From NCBI GenBank assembly GCA_965153355.1, contig OZ231127.1, positions 86,118,001-86,182,000 of the forward strand: a DNA stretch of 64,000 nucleotides, in the 5' to 3' direction. Source of the DNA: Flaccisagitta enflata. Lineage: Eukaryota > Chaetognatha > Sagittoidea > Aphragmophora. The translations under genes were made by a program, and so were the position numbers. Each line of letters begins with the position of its first letter. Within the stretch, counting starts at the first letter, position 1. The notes beneath the pieces are model-generated. The model was given only the letters and a program-made list of their open reading frames with translations. It made no database searches and had not been told where the DNA came from. This document shows, in pieces, positions 1 to 13,539 of the stretch.

Positions 1-2333
1 AGAGACGAGGAAAGTCGAGTCGGCGCCGATACTCCATTCCACAAGCGCCTTTATGTCAAGGTGGAAGGTCTCCGACGTCGATTGAACGAAAACATCAAAG
101 CCGGAGTTTGTCAGAAATCTATCATTTCCTTGCCAGTGGAGGAGAACAAGCCTTGGGGAATCCGAGCCATAACCACGGATGCGTCTGGGAAGTTCTGCTT
201 CGTCAGTTACAGCCAACGCGTAGACATATTAGAAATCGGCGAAACGAACGACGGCGCCAAACTAAACCGGAAGTTTCGTCTTGATTGGAGCGGCGATCCG
301 AATCTCCTTTGGCCTGGACAACACAATCATAACAAAGACAACTATCTGGCGGAGTTCTTAGCGTGTCATGGCGATTACGTAATAATAGGTGAGAGTCAAG
401 TACAAAGGCTGAGAAACCCTAGATGAATTTCATTTTTCCCGGACCACTTTCAGTTGTCTGTCCATTCATCTATTGGTTGGTCCGTCAGTCGGTCGGTCGG
501 TACAGTATGATAACCTATGATTACCTAATATCATCTTTCATTATCAATGTATGATGTATGATTATTTTTGTTTTCTTATAATTCCCAATAATCACCTATG
601 ACTGACTCTGAACACATTATATTATGTGATGCCGTAATTACAGTTGAACCCCGCTCTAACGGACCCGCCACCAACGGAATTCCGCCTATAACAGATGCAA
701 ATTTATACCCCCTTCAAGTTTTTTTTTTTTATTTTCTTTGTTAGCAAAAACAGAAGTCCGCCTATAACAGAAGAAAACTGTTAGTCCCCTGAAATCCGTT
801 AGAGCGGGGTTTTACTGTACATAGTTGTATGATTATGATTCAAATTGACTGTAAAATGACGCTCTCTATGTCTCAGGACACTTGTGCGGCCTGATTACAC
901 TATGGAATTGGCGAGTTCAAATTCTGGTTCAACGAATTGAATATCACGCCGTGAACCAGTGAGTAAAACTACATTTCAATTTATATTTTTTAGGTTGTGG
1001 AAGTTCATGATGACAACAAAAACCCATGTATATTCGCAGACCCGACCAGGGGGGGAGGGTCACCCCAATCTCAGATGAGGAGACCAGGCGCAGGGCCCAG
1101 GGGGGGGCTCGGATAAAGAAAATGTCATTCCATGGTTAGATAGCATGCTGAAAAAAAAATCCACTACCTTTCTGTGAGTTACAGTTACAATCAAGGTAAA
1201 AATATTCTTTCCTTTATCCAGCCCCACTCACAGTCATGGGGTGGATGATAGTCAAATTGGTTTCGCAAATTGGCTCTCTTCGCTCACCGGGATGGTGTAC
1301 AAAGAGAACACGCTGATGCTGAGCTCGAGGCGAGTATCTGTGGATTGGCGGTGCGCGGACAAGCCGGTGACGATGTGGCAACTGCGTGAGCAAGACTCTT
1401 CTCTCGAGGCTGTCAAAATAAACGAGATATTCATCGAAGGCTCCGGAAGCGCGAACGGAATCGACTTCGACGGAAAGCTGGCCGTCATCGCCTACCAACA
1501 GCAATGGGACAAAGACACTCGCATTTGTATGAACAATACACGCATTTTTTCCGAGGCTTTTGTAGCTGGATAACATATGAAAGCGCCATTTTGTTGCAAA
1601 GTCTGCTATCATGGGGTAAAAGAAAAAAAAATTATTTTCAAAATTCTTGGCTCAGTTCACGGACATCGAAATTGGCAAAAAGTATAGAAAGTTAATATTT
1701 CAAACTGACAATTTCTAAAATCTTCTTTATTCTTACAATCAAGTTGATTTTCCGCTTTTCCTTGAGCCTTTGATTTATTTTCACTAGATTTCACTAGATT
1801 TTTATATTTTCACTAGATTTTATCCAAGTCGGATGCCCCTGCCGCACATATCTGCCTTCCTGCCGCGTAGCATTGCTACTTTGCTACACGGAACATGCAC
1901 CACTGAATTTATTTTGTTTTTTTCTTTTCAACTTGATAGCAGATGGACTTTACAATAATATGGCGCTGTCATATGTTTTCTGTGTATGTTTTATAGTGGA
2001 AGCTTCCATAACATACACGTGCATAGTTGATAAATAGTGTTTTTTTTTTCATTTGGAACAATTAAAATTCCACAGGCGTATGGGACTTGGACAAACGCGA
2101 CGTTTATCGATGGATCAAGTTTCCATTCCCCATTACGAAGTTCTCAATCGACACAAACTCCGACAGATTACTCCTGGCGTCGTATTGGGCCACAGATTTT
2201 TTGCTGGTAACAGCGGTACAAAAAAATTGTCCTTTATTGATTAATTTTTCTTGGTCACTGTCAGACCTGAGACTTTAGATCAAGATCAGTCAGATTGATC
2301 GTTTTTGTCAACATTTTTATATAATGTAGGTCG

Positions 2334-2369
<36 letters not shown>

Positions 2370-3024
2370 GTCTGTTGCTGTTGTTTTTATTGTTGGTGTT
2401 TCGGTTGCTGTTGCTGTTGTACGCTAGCAGGAAATCAATCAACCACTAGTTTGAATATCGTTCGGCTGCACTCACAAGGAAAGGAAAAGCTATGGCCTAT
2501 GACCCACACATTTGGCATTGTCATTGTGATTGTCATTGTTATTGTCATCATCATCGTCATTGTCATCGTCGCGTTATCGTCGTCTTTATTTCTAACACGC
2601 CCGCCTACTCTTCCGCGACGATATTGTAATCCCGGGTTAATTGATCCACTTCAGGTCTACTTCTCATTTTGATGTTTTCCCCATCCAGATGGTAACGTTA
2701 CAAGATGGCGCAGTGCTTAGCTACCAGACAGACATTCCAATGGATATCGTCACTTCGTTTGTGACTGACTGGAGAGAGAGGCTGGTCGTCAGTTATCAAG
2801 ACGGCGGCATCGTTTTCTACGACCTGAACGATAAAAAGCCCGTAGCCCGGATTCAACGACCGTCGTCAAATTTCAAAATGCATCACACAATCACTAAAAC
2901 TATGGTAGACAACATCACTTTTGATGGGGCATATGTATTGACCCCGGAAAGAAAAAATATCGTTGCCGAAACAGAACTGTGCCTTGGCCTTCATGATTTC
3001 CTCCAGCTCAAGCTCAAAGATTGA
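1..3024 (+). CDS. WD/beta-propeller protein, 3' part (5 exons in window)
   Basis: The frame is open from base 1, so the gene starts upstream of the window. Exons that join in phase with GT-AG borders are <1-388, 877-958, 1222-1526, 2076-2215 and 2689-3024 (stop TGA). Together they give about 415 residues. Propeller-type blades end in W-D or hydrophobic pairs: ILEIGETNDG, GHLCGLITLWNW, VTMWQLRE, CVWDLDKRDVYRW and GGIVFYDLNDKKPVA. The opening stretch (RLNENIKAGVCQK) resembles the linker that precedes the propeller in F-box/WD proteins, so a substrate-binding subunit of an SCF-type ligase is possible, but no F-box is in the window. The exon 4 donor could be at 2206 instead of 2215; both keep phase 0. 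RPL7A follows about 3 kb downstream on the same strand. Repeat identity and exon borders are seen; the F-box link is inference. Confidence 0.7.
641..817. mobile_element. pogo/Tigger-like MITE, copy 1
   Basis: A 177-bp element between WD-gene exons 1 and 2 has terminal inverted repeats starting CAGTTGAACCCCGCTCTAAC and ending in GAGCGGGGTTTTACTG. It is flanked by TA on both sides (639-640 and 818-819), the target duplication of Tc1/mariner-type transposons. The TIR style (CAGT...AACCCCGCT..AACGG) is that of pogo/Tigger non-autonomous elements. It has no coding capacity. A homologous copy in the opposite orientation lies at 46702-46875. Confidence 0.85.
2330..2420 (+). repeat. (GTT)n microsatellite
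   Basis: Interrupted GTT/GCT trinucleotide repeat in the last intron of the WD gene. Confidence 0.9.
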
Positions 3025-3480
3025 TCTGTGATGTTTGACTTTTAATGACATGACACGGGTAGCACCGCGTAAATATATAAATATGAAACTATGAACAACG
3101 AACAACAATGATTACATAATTCATAATGCATCATTCATGATTTACATCATACGTGGACTCTTCCTTTCCTAACAATTACACCCTATTTCTAATCGATCGA
3201 ATCGAATCAAAACCTAAGTGGACAAGTCGATAGCCAGATGACCCGACAGTCAGGGTTGCAGTTCTGTGAGTACAACTTAGTAGAGCAACAAACAAGCCCG
3301 ACCGGGCAAAGATGCGTCCGGACTGTGTCTCTGCGTGTATTGATCATGTGACATATACGGAGAGACAGATGGACGAACAGACGGGTGAAACGACTGAGTA
3401 ATAGAGGAGGCTCTCAAAACATGCTGGTTGATCATTTGCGTCAGTGTAGGATCTTACCAAAAACAGCCGAGAAACGCGGT
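3025..3480. other. intergenic, nothing recognised
   Basis: AT-rich sequence after the WD gene stop. I see no convincing AATAAA signal and no ORF with coding character. Confidence 0.5.
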
Positions 3481-3492
3481 TTTTGCAAAGGC

Positions 3493-3563
3493 GTAACGGA
3501 CCGACCGACGGACGGACGGACGGACAAACCCTCTTATAGAGATGCGAGGACGCATCTAAAAAC
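3493..3563 (-). repeat. family A element, head fragment with perfect hairpin
   Basis: On the minus strand this reads TTTTTAG, then a hairpin with arms AGATGCG and CGCATCT (3540-3557), then CTATAAGAGGGTTTGTCCGTCC and GTCGG-type repeats. The arm sequence differs from the AGTCGCG/CGCGACT arms of other copies but is fully self-complementary. Confidence 0.75.
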
Positions 3564-3629
3564 GGTTCCAAGTCGATAAAGAATTGGGGCAACCCTAATT
3601 CTATGGAAAGTTTGATAATTGATATGATG

Positions 3630-3775
3630 GACCGACCGTCTGAGGGTGAGATTTGGGCGTTGAGGCTGGGCTTCTATTTAGGCCTCGAGCTGAAATTTGG
3701 GCCATGAAGCCTGTGATTTAGGCCTCGCCTCGGTCCTCGCGGCCTCGAGCCAATATGAGGGCCTCGAACCGTCTT
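3630..3775. repeat. GGCCTCGAG/ATTTGGGCC minisatellite
   Basis: Degenerate roughly 20-bp units around 'gcctcgagctgaaatttggg'. The same unit type occurs at 61080-61340. Confidence 0.6.
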
Positions 3776-3974
3776 TTGTTTAGAATTTAGTTTTGAGTGG
3801 GAGCCTTAAAGATTTAGATGGCGCTTCCAGACATCATGGCCGCGCCCTTGGCCACGCCGCGCCGGTCGTGCCCGTGAAATTTTCCGTCATAGCTTCCGTA
3901 ATTTTTGCTACACTTTAGTGGCACCTTATAAATTTTCGGTACTAGGTTGGTAGGAGAAAAGATGGCAAAGGTGT

Positions 3975-5690
<1,716 letters not shown>

Positions 5691-6044
5691 TTAGCGAGTC
5701 AGCAAGGCCATTGCGTCCGGGGTGGTTAATCGTCGGTTTGTGAATCGTGTACTAGGTTAGCCGCGGACGTGCTACTCAACGATGTCGTGTTGTTTTGGTT
5801 GTCGTTAAAATGTCTTTTCCTTCTTTCTCTCAACAGTTTTGGTTGGGCCGTTGTTCCGTCGTTTTTCCGTTTTTAGTTTTTGTCCCCTCTTCTTTGCCCA
5901 GTTTGACCTTTGGTAGTGTGATAGTTTTCCCTTTGCTTACAGAATTTTATTTCCTTGGTTAAAACTTTTTGGCATAGAAATTACGCTCGATAGAAAAATT
6001 TTGGTTGATAGAAAGGGAAAGGAAAATAGTCGTAAAAATTAAAA

Positions 6045-7583
6045 ATGGTGGGAAAGATCGCCAAGGGTCCGAAGCAGACCAAGAAGCCCGGCTCCAAGGG
6101 AAAGGGGAAGAAAGTTGCGCCTCCGCCGATTCCGGTCGCCACAAAAACCGCCGCCAAAAAACCGGTAACTCGAAATGTGTAAAGGATCATGATAAACGTG
6201 TAAAGGATCATGATAAACGTGTAAAGGATCATGATAAACGTGTAAGGGATCATGATAAACGTGTAAGGGATCATGATGAGGTGTTCGTTATAAAGTGTAT
6301 TCAAATGTCATCTATTTTCACGCCGTCAGCCCATGCCAGCTGTTGCCATCCTATGTCATCCTATGCCGTCTTATGTCATCACCAGTCATCCTAATTTACC
6401 CTATGTGGTCCATCGTACATCCATGTTTTCCAAATGCAAATGTCATCCATAGTCGTCTAATGGCATTCATTGTTTCCCATTGTCTTCCATTCTCCATTTG
6501 TCATTGGTCATCTATTGTTATCGATTGCCATTGTCAATCATTGTCATTCATTGGCAATCATTGTCATTCGTTGTCAGCCATAATTGGCTTATTTATTGCA
6601 ATTTATTGCCTATCATTGTCAATCATTATCATCCATTGTCATTCTTTGTCATTCCTTGACATTCGTTGACATTTTCAATCATTGTCATTTATTGTCACCC
6701 ATTGTCATCCATTGGCTTATTCTTTGCTATTTCTTGTCATTAATTGTCAATGTCAATAATTGTCAATTATTGTCCATCATTCATTCATTGTCAATCTTCA
6801 TCATCCATTGTCATCAGTTCCTTGTCATCCATTGTCATGTCATCCATTGTCATGTCATCCATTGTCATGTCATCCATCGTCATCCAGCGGCTATAATTCC
6901 CCCTCATGCTTCTCTAACTCTGGATCATCATCTATGTTCATTGACCTCATTACATTGTGATCAAAAGTATGTGCTTTGTTTTCGATTTCTCAGGTCAACC
7001 CTCTTTTCGAGAAGCGTCCAAAGAATTTTGGAATTGGTCAAGATCTTCAACCAAAGCGGGACCTCACCAGATTCGTCCGTTGGCCCAAGTACGTCGTACA
7101 CCTTGTCTTTTACCATTATACTATTGTGCCATTGTATTCTAAGACGATTATTGCGCACTATTGAATCCCCTTTTGTCTTCTTTCTCATGTGCTCTGGTCA
7201 CTCAGCATTTGCATCCATTTTACGGGCACCTACGTTTTACGTTTTGCAAAAATACTGCTTCTATACAAATTTAGCTGCCAAGCTATAGTTGTTTTTGTTA
7301 GCATTTTACTCACGCAAATGGGTCCACTTAGGGCAGGGTAGCTTTATTCATTTGGGAGAGGCTTTCCTCCAAACTCAACTCTTTTTTTTTTTTTTTTTTT
7401 TCTTAGCTGTCCATTTATTTACTCTCCCTCTCCCCCCCCCCCTTAATTACCCTTCAATTTACTCTCTCCCATTTTAGATATGTGATCCTTCAGCGCCAGA
7501 AGGCCGTTCTTCTTCAGCGTCTCAAGGTTCCTCCTCCAATCAATCAGTTTTCCATGACGCTTGACCGACCAACGGCCACTCAG
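6045..7583 (+). CDS. RPL7A: ribosomal protein eL8 (L7a), exons 1-3 of a split gene
   Basis: This is a 60S subunit protein that binds 28S rRNA. Exons 6045-6164 (phase 0), 6994-7088 (phase 2) and 7478-7583 (phase 0) encode 107 residues: a basic Lys-rich leader ([14 protein letters not shown]), then the family block [30 protein letters not shown], and [20 protein letters not shown] ending at DRPTATQ. The next conserved block (LLDKYRPE in this genome) is not downstream on this strand; it lies on the minus strand at 57926. Exon 3 has a good donor (CAG|gtgagc). The gene is therefore interrupted between exons 3 and 4 by an inversion boundary near 8217-8255. Upstream, pyrimidine-rich runs before AG at 5820-5840 and 5925-5941 could be a 5' TOP start or 5'UTR splice acceptors. 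Identification is secure; the cause of the split is not. Confidence 0.95.
6172..6285 (+). repeat. 21-bp tandem repeat in RPL7A intron 1
   Basis: Five copies of GTGTAAAGGATCATGATAAAC, the later copies with AAGGG in place of AAAGG. It begins just after the exon 1 donor. Confidence 0.85.
6340..6900 (+). repeat. degenerate CATTGTCATC repeats
   Basis: The rest of RPL7A intron 1 is built from variants of ATTGTCATTC/CATTGTCATC, most regular at 6810-6880 (CATCCATTGTCATGT). Long His/Ser/Cys ORFs here are products of the repeat. Confidence 0.8.
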
Positions 7584-7927
7584 GTGAGCACTCTTTGACA
7601 TGGATATGTGTGACTACTTCTTGTCTTCAAGTGGATTTGTCATTCAGTCAAGTTCTTGAGTGAAGTCCGAATTTGAAGTTTCGTTTGTATTTGTAGACTG
7701 TTAATGAGTTCGTTCGTTTCTTCTTAAACTCCTTAGTTGCTTGCTTTATGAAGGTCCATAACTCAATTTTCGGAAATAGGCCGATAAGTTGATTTCTCAG
7801 TATTACTGGCCCTGGCCAACGGCATGCCGCGGCAGGCGAATATTTTTATCCGGCCTTGTAATTCAGTATCCTAATAACTCTTTGGTTTCTGGTTCTCTAG
7901 ACATCATGGATGGGTCCCAAAAATAGG

Positions 7928-7992
7928 CGTTTTCTATGAGCGCCCTCTGCTATGAGCGCCTTCTGCTATGAGCGCCCTCTGCTATGAAAGCT
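7928..7992 (+). repeat. 16-bp tandem repeat
   Basis: About four copies of CTATGAGCGCCCTCTG, in what is now the interrupted intron 3 of RPL7A. Confidence 0.8.
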
Positions 7993-8216
7993 CGCGGCGT
8001 GTATTTTGAAATATTTAAATTGGGTAGGTTGTTGCTACTTGTGAAAAAGACCGCAATGATCCGAAACTGCATTGAATATGCTGAGGATACGAGTAAGCGA
8101 AATGGCTTCTACCGCAATGATCTCGGTTCCTTTTTGTTTCGGTAAGCGATCGGTAGCAATGACTATGATCCCAAATCAGTCTACTCTACATCATTGATCA
8201 TTATCTAAACCGATTT

Positions 8217-8255
8217 CACCCGCCCTACGTGCATCGGGGTAAGGCTTGTACGCGC
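8217..8255. repeat. 39-bp inverted repeat, left inversion boundary
   Basis: Identical in reverse complement to 58233-58271; the core reads CTACGTGCATCGGGGTAAGG. It lies 634 bp after RPL7A exon 3, and the partner lies 307 bp beyond RPL7A exon 4 on the other strand. Homology stops abruptly on both sides. A (CT)n tract begins right after this copy. Confidence 0.9.
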
Positions 8256-8740
8256 TCTCTCTCTCTCTCTCTCTCTCTTCTTCGCCCTCCTACATTTATC
8301 ATTAGTCTCCCGGTTCAAATCCTAGTTTTTTTTCCTTTGCATGACGGATTTTTTTATACCCCCAAGGGAAAAAAAAATCAGCATTTTTTTGCGATTGTTT
8401 CTGATTCGCGCATCATTTTTCATTTCTGTCTTCGCTTTTCCCTCCTTTCTTGCCTTCTTTCAAAGTTCTATTTTTTTTGTAGGACTGATGCGTGCAAGCG
8501 TTTCTGTACAGAGTCTGTAGGCTACTTTTCGATTATTTGATTGGTAGGTCAGTCCGTCCCATTGGTCAGACAGTCTCAAAGTTCATTTCTTGCGTTGTCC
8601 GGCTCCTGCCCATCCACACGCGGCTCTCTTGGTCTACTTAATCAGTTTTCTCTTCTTCTCGACCGCTCATTCCCTTTCTTTATTCTTTCTTCCTTTCTTT
8701 ATCAGTCATCCCTTTCACAATGCACAATGTCTTAACCTAG
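8256..8740. other. pyrimidine-rich intergenic stretch
   Basis: A short (TC)n tract, then T/C-rich DNA with a partial family A-like piece near 8550-8630 (GTCAGTCCGTCCC and GGCTCCTGCCCATCC). No gene is seen. Confidence 0.5.
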
Positions 8741-8801
8741 GCTTCACAGTAACAGAACAGTGAGTTGTGAGTCAGTACAGTACAGCCATATTCCCCCGTA
8801 C

Positions 8802-9784
8802 TCACTCGAGCAAGTTGATCCACTCCGCACCATCAACCCGATCTCCGCCTTCCCCACCTCCATCGTCACCCCCATCTCCTCCTCCTCCTCCTCCCCCACC
8901 TCCATCGTCACCTCGTATCGCGACTTGATTAAGAAATCCCTGGAAAGAGAGATATTCCGCCGCGCAGCGTCTGCAACTGTCGCTGCAGCAACTCCAACTG
9001 CCGCAGCTGCTCCTGCTGTTGCCGCCACTGCCGATTTCGCTGCTGCTGCTGCTGCTGCGGCGGCGGCCTCGACTTGTCGGCCGGTGCAGTTTCTTTGTTT
9101 TCCTGACGGCGTTATTGTCAGTATTTTCTCTTTCTCTTTCTCTTTCTCTTTCTCTTTCAATTTCTTCTTTCGCACCTTCACGAGCGTCACCCGTTGTTGA
9201 GTTTCTTTCACCATCACTTTTTTCAACTAAACCTGCTCTCATTTCTTCGTCACCGTCACTCATGCCTGATTCTTCATCATGATCATCATCAACATCATCA
9301 TAACCGTCGTTATCATCATCGTCTCTATCATCGTTATTATCATAATCATAATCATCATTATCATCATCGTCATCGTCCTCGTCACTGTCACCTCTACCAA
9401 CTCTTTTCCCGATACCAATACCGAGTCCTCCATGGTGATGATGAATCCCACTCTTGTTAAATTTGTCACTTATGTCACCCCCATTTTCATCACCACCGTC
9501 ACCTCGCTGTTTCTTGTCAATATCATACATGCCCATGCCATCTCTGTCTCTTCGATCATCGCCATTGCTGCGTCCGATGACACCTCCACTTTTGTCACCG
9601 CCACCGTTGCTCATGTCACCGCCTTTTCCGTCACCCTCGTTCCTGTTACCACCCCCACTCCCGTCATCGCTCTCACCGCCGCCGTCATCTCCAACCTGCC
9701 CTCTGTCACTTCCGTGTTTTTCTTGCCAATCACGTCCCCGATTTCCTCTCTGCTGAATTCCGCTCAAATCGATTTTCGTTTCGT
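8802..9784 (-). CDS. Gly/Asp-rich disordered ORF, probable continuation of the Ser-rich gene
   Basis: This frame is open from 9815 down to the stop at 8802. It is dominated by Gly, Asp and Asn runs and a D-rich block (near 9280-9380). It could be joined to the 9847-12580 frame by a 62-nt intron (9785-9846, donor gtaaaa, acceptor ttag) that keeps phase. The last part is uncertain. From 9102 the alternative frame, after a possible acceptor GTCAG, reads a Gln-rich coiled-coil-like tail (QQQEQLRQLELLQRQLQTLR) ending at a stop at 8929-8931. That tail looks more protein-like than the Ser/Cys reading of the annotated frame. No family is recognised. Confidence 0.35.
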
Positions 9785-9846
9785 CTAATTTTTCGGCCTG
9801 GCCCATGTTGCACACAGCATATATATATGTTATGGCGTTGTTTTAC

Positions 9847-9918
9847 ATGTTGGCAGCAGCAATAAAAGAGCGATGCTGTTGCCGCTGCTGTTGCTGCTGC
9901 TGTTGTTGTTGTTGTTAC

Positions 9919-9982
<64 letters not shown>

Positions 9983-10480
9983 GCTGCCGCCGCTGTTGTT
10001 GTTGTTGCTGTTGATGTTGTTGTTGCTGCTGTTGTTGCTGCTGCTGTTATTGTTGTAACTGTCGTCGTTCCGGTATTCTTTCACTGAAAGTTTCAGTTCC
10101 TCTGCACCGTCTTTTCTCAAATCGTCCTTCCGAGTTGTGCCTTTGTTGTCCCTTTCATCGATCGCTTTGTCACCTTCATCTTCTTCCCCTTTGTAGCCTT
10201 CATAGTGCGCTTTGTTGTTTTCGTAATTGCCTTCTTCACTGTTATTCCCTACAACATCTCCTCCGTTTATTTTATTTCTATGCACCTTCTCATCGTGGAA
10301 AACGGCTTTTTGCGTCTTTGTCGACGTCGTCGTTGTTGTCGCTATCAACGGCGGCGTCTTCATCGGCGTCGTCGTCGTCGTCTGCGTTTTGTTGTCGATG
10401 TTTTCTTGCCTCCCCTCGGAAACTATTTCACTGTCACCAATTTGAGAGAGTTTTTCACCTGACATGTTGTTGCTGATGTT

Positions 10481-10523
<43 letters not shown>

Positions 10524-11146
10524 TTTTTGTTGTTGTCGGCTGCTGTTACGTTTCTCTCATCATGGTGATTGTGCCGCTGACTTGGCTGGGAGGAGCTGTC
10601 ATCACCGCCAGTTCTTTTGTTTGTATTTTCTTTCGGCGGTGATTGCTTTGGTAGCCTCTCATTGTCAAACGACAGACTTTTCTTGCGTTTCAAACGTTTC
10701 CTTGGCTGATAAAGTCTGTCATCATCACCAGTTGAAGTGTCGGCCTGATTTTGTTGACTTAGACTGTCATTATCATCATGCTGGCTTAAACTGTCATCAT
10801 CATCACCAAGCCAGCTGTCGGCGTGTTCATACCGCTGATGTATGCTGTAATCATCATTATTGAGCGGGCTGTCAGCATGTTCATACTGCTGATTTTGCTG
10901 GTGTAAACTGTCATCATCATCACCGAGCGGGATGTCGGCTTGTTTATATCGCTGACGTAAGCTGTCATCATCATCACGGAGCCAGCTGTCATCATCATCA
11001 CTGGGCCAGCTGTCGGCTTGTTTGTACCGCTTAGTTTGCTGACGTAAGCCCGCGTCACGGTGAATAACGACATCGGGGACTCGCGTGCTGCCAAGATAGT
11101 TCCCGGTTGAAATAAACCAGGGCAATTCACGCAAAACTGATGATGG

Positions 11147-11220
<74 letters not shown>

Positions 11221-12580
11221 TTGATGATGATGATGATGATGATGATGACGGAGATGACGATGACGGAGATGATGGTGATGATGATGATGGCGACAGGGAA
11301 GAGGATTTAGTAAAGGGAGAACCGAAGGGAAGAGATGGAATGGATGATGATGATGATGATAACGATGATGATAACGATGGTGAAACTAAAGAGGAAGAAA
11401 AAGATGAAGAGGTCGGTCTCTGTAACGATAACGCTGATGTTGGAGATAGTGAACCAGACATCTTGGAAGTTTTCAACTGAGTTGATGCTTCTTTGAAACT
11501 TTCCGTTTCACTGAAAGCCTTAGAATTCTTTTCACCATTCCTCCACACTTTATCGCCAAGCTTTTCCCTAGTGACACCATCATTGCCATCGTCGTCGTCG
11601 TCGTTGTCGTCGTCGTTGCCTTCGTCGTCGTCGTCGGTGTCATCTTCATCATGTGCCCTGCGTGCACCGAGTTCATTACGTGGTCCGCGTGTAACTTTAT
11701 GAGTAGGCGGCTGCGGCATGTGAACGTGCGCGTGTGCACGCTCTTGTTCATGCTCCTGCGCATGCGCATGCACGTGCTCAGGGGCGCGCACACTTCGTGT
11801 GAGTCGCTTTCGGTTACCGGCTGAGTCTTCGGCTTTGAAATGCATTCCTTTTATGCTCGCAGTTTCTCCATTTATAGTAGAAGACGGGGAGGAGGAGAAG
11901 GAGGTGGTGGAGGCAGAAGAAGAGGGGGAAGAAGTGGATGTTGTGGTGGTCGCAGTAAGGGGAGAAGAGGGGGTGGTTAAAGAACCGGAAGGGTTTGGTA
12001 AGACTGAGGGAGACGTGGTGGCAGATTTTGATTTTGCCTTCTTTGGTGGGAGAATGAGGAACTTGAAGAAAGAAGAAGAAGAAGAAGAAGAAGAAGAAGA
12101 AGAAGAAGAAGGAGAAGAAGAAGAAGAAGAAGAAAAAGAAGAATAAAAAGACGAAGAAGAAGAAGCCGGGTTTTCTTTCAAGATAAAAGCCGCCTGATGG
12201 TTATAAGAAAATGAGCTAGAATCGAACGACTGTTTTTTCATTCTTTTCAATGTCGTGGAAGAAAATGGAGAAAAAGAAGAAGAAGGGGAAGAAGACAAAG
12301 GGAACCGGCATCCAGGCCTACAGTCTGGCGTGCAGGCATTGAGCACTACGGCTGCCGATGAAGCGGAGGAGGCTGAGGCTGAGGAGGGGGAGGATGAACT
12401 ACCCAGGTCGGGATTCTGTCCGTTATAGTCGTAGTCGTTCATGTTGTCCGATGCAGGCGGTGGTTGAAGTTGAGCATCGCTCAGCGGAAGTTCGAAGCCA
12501 AAGTATCGGAAAAAATGTCTGAAACTGGCCTGAGGCCACCATGCCAGGTTTAAAGGTTGAGACACTCGAAACGAATCCAC
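9847..12580 (-). CDS. Ser/Asp/Asn-rich low-complexity protein
   Basis: The reading frame is open for 916 codons from ATG at 12580 down to a stop at 9830. The first 40 residues are ordinary in composition (MDSFRVSQPLNLAWWPQASF, RHFFRYFGFELPLSDAQL). After that come long Ser runs (from AGC/TCC codons and the (GAT)n tract at 11141-11260), a Lys/Ser block, and degenerate repeats of about 20 residues around RYKQADSWLGDDDDSLHQ (roughly 10740-11050). A basic patch RKRLKRKKSLSFDNERLPK could be a nuclear localisation signal. An Asn run at the end is encoded by (GTT)n at 9900-10060. I recognise no domain. The long stop-free frame across non-repeat segments is the main argument that it is real. A 62-nt intron starting at 9846 may link it to the Gly/Asp frame. 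Confidence 0.5.
9879..10060 (-). repeat. (GTT)n/(GCT)n trinucleotide tract
   Basis: It encodes the poly-Asn/Ser C-terminal run of the Ser-rich ORF when read on the minus strand. Confidence 0.9.
11138..11290 (-). repeat. (GAT)n trinucleotide tract
   Basis: About 40 GAT units, read as poly-Ser in the minus-strand ORF. Confidence 0.9.
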
Positions 12581-12619
12581 CGAAGGACGAATCTGAGGAA
12601 GTATGGAACATGGACTCGT

Positions 12620-12955
12620 ACTTTAGCGCATAGTAGTTTTGTCATGTATAAACGCAAAAAAATGAAAACTGTTTTGCTTCAAGTTGCAGAGATTATTCAT
12701 ATTACTTGACCCCATTTTCTCCAAATTATCATTTTATCAAATGTTGGTTTTAACTGACCCATAGAATATTACTGTAATTTTCTAAAATTCTTATCGCACT
12801 CTAGCTTTACAAAATCGTCTCACCGTGGAGTCACTTTTTCGGTCTCTCCCTTCTCTTTCTCCCTCTTCACTCGTCGTCTTTTTCTTCGTCGTCGTCTTCG
12901 TCGTCGTTTGCAAAGAGGTCAAAGTGACGTCGTTGGCTGAGAACGTCAGTCTGAT
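12620..12955. other. no gene seen
   Basis: AT-rich sequence upstream of the Ser-rich ORF start, then T/C-rich sequence with TCGTC repeats near 12865-12905. It probably includes the promoter or 5'UTR of the minus-strand gene, but I see no defined element. Confidence 0.4.
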
Positions 12956-12956
12956 T

Positions 12957-12957
<1 letters not shown>

Positions 12958-13008
<51 letters not shown>
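12958..13008. repeat. (GA)n microsatellite
   Basis: About 25 GA units. Confidence 0.95.
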
Positions 13009-13013
<5 letters not shown>

Positions 13014-13535
13014 ATGGACTGCTGAGCAAGCACGCAAGCTTTCAGGAATTCCACACTGGAATCTAGGTTTTTCTATCACAGCGTTCGCGTTTTTCACACT
13101 ATTTCAATCCCTTCACTTAAGTCAAAAATCTAGCTGAACTCATTTTAGATACGTTGATAGATCAATTATAATACATTGACAGCGCATTGATGCCATGATG
13201 ATTCTTCATTCCCTACCTAAGCTTATGAATGTAAGCGATATGTTAGCTAAAGATGTGTAAGAGATGATTCAGATGTAAGTCGATCTCTACAGAATTTCAA
13301 ATTACGCGAGAAAAAAAAATAGGTGTCGACCGCGAGTGTGTAATAAATATTGACTTCATCAGCTAAAAATGATTCCTTTAGAAAATACAAAAGCGTCAAA
13401 AAAGAACGAGAGCAAATAAAAAGACTAAATTTTGGCATTTCATTCCAATTAATTCAATATCACTTTCAAGTTATGAAATATTTAAAAAAGCTTAAAAACA
13501 ACAGTCCTCGACTGTAGTCTATTTGATGTCCGACC
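13009..13535. other. no gene seen
   Basis: AT-rich unique-looking DNA without supported features. Confidence 0.4.
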
Positions 13536-13539
13536 CGGC

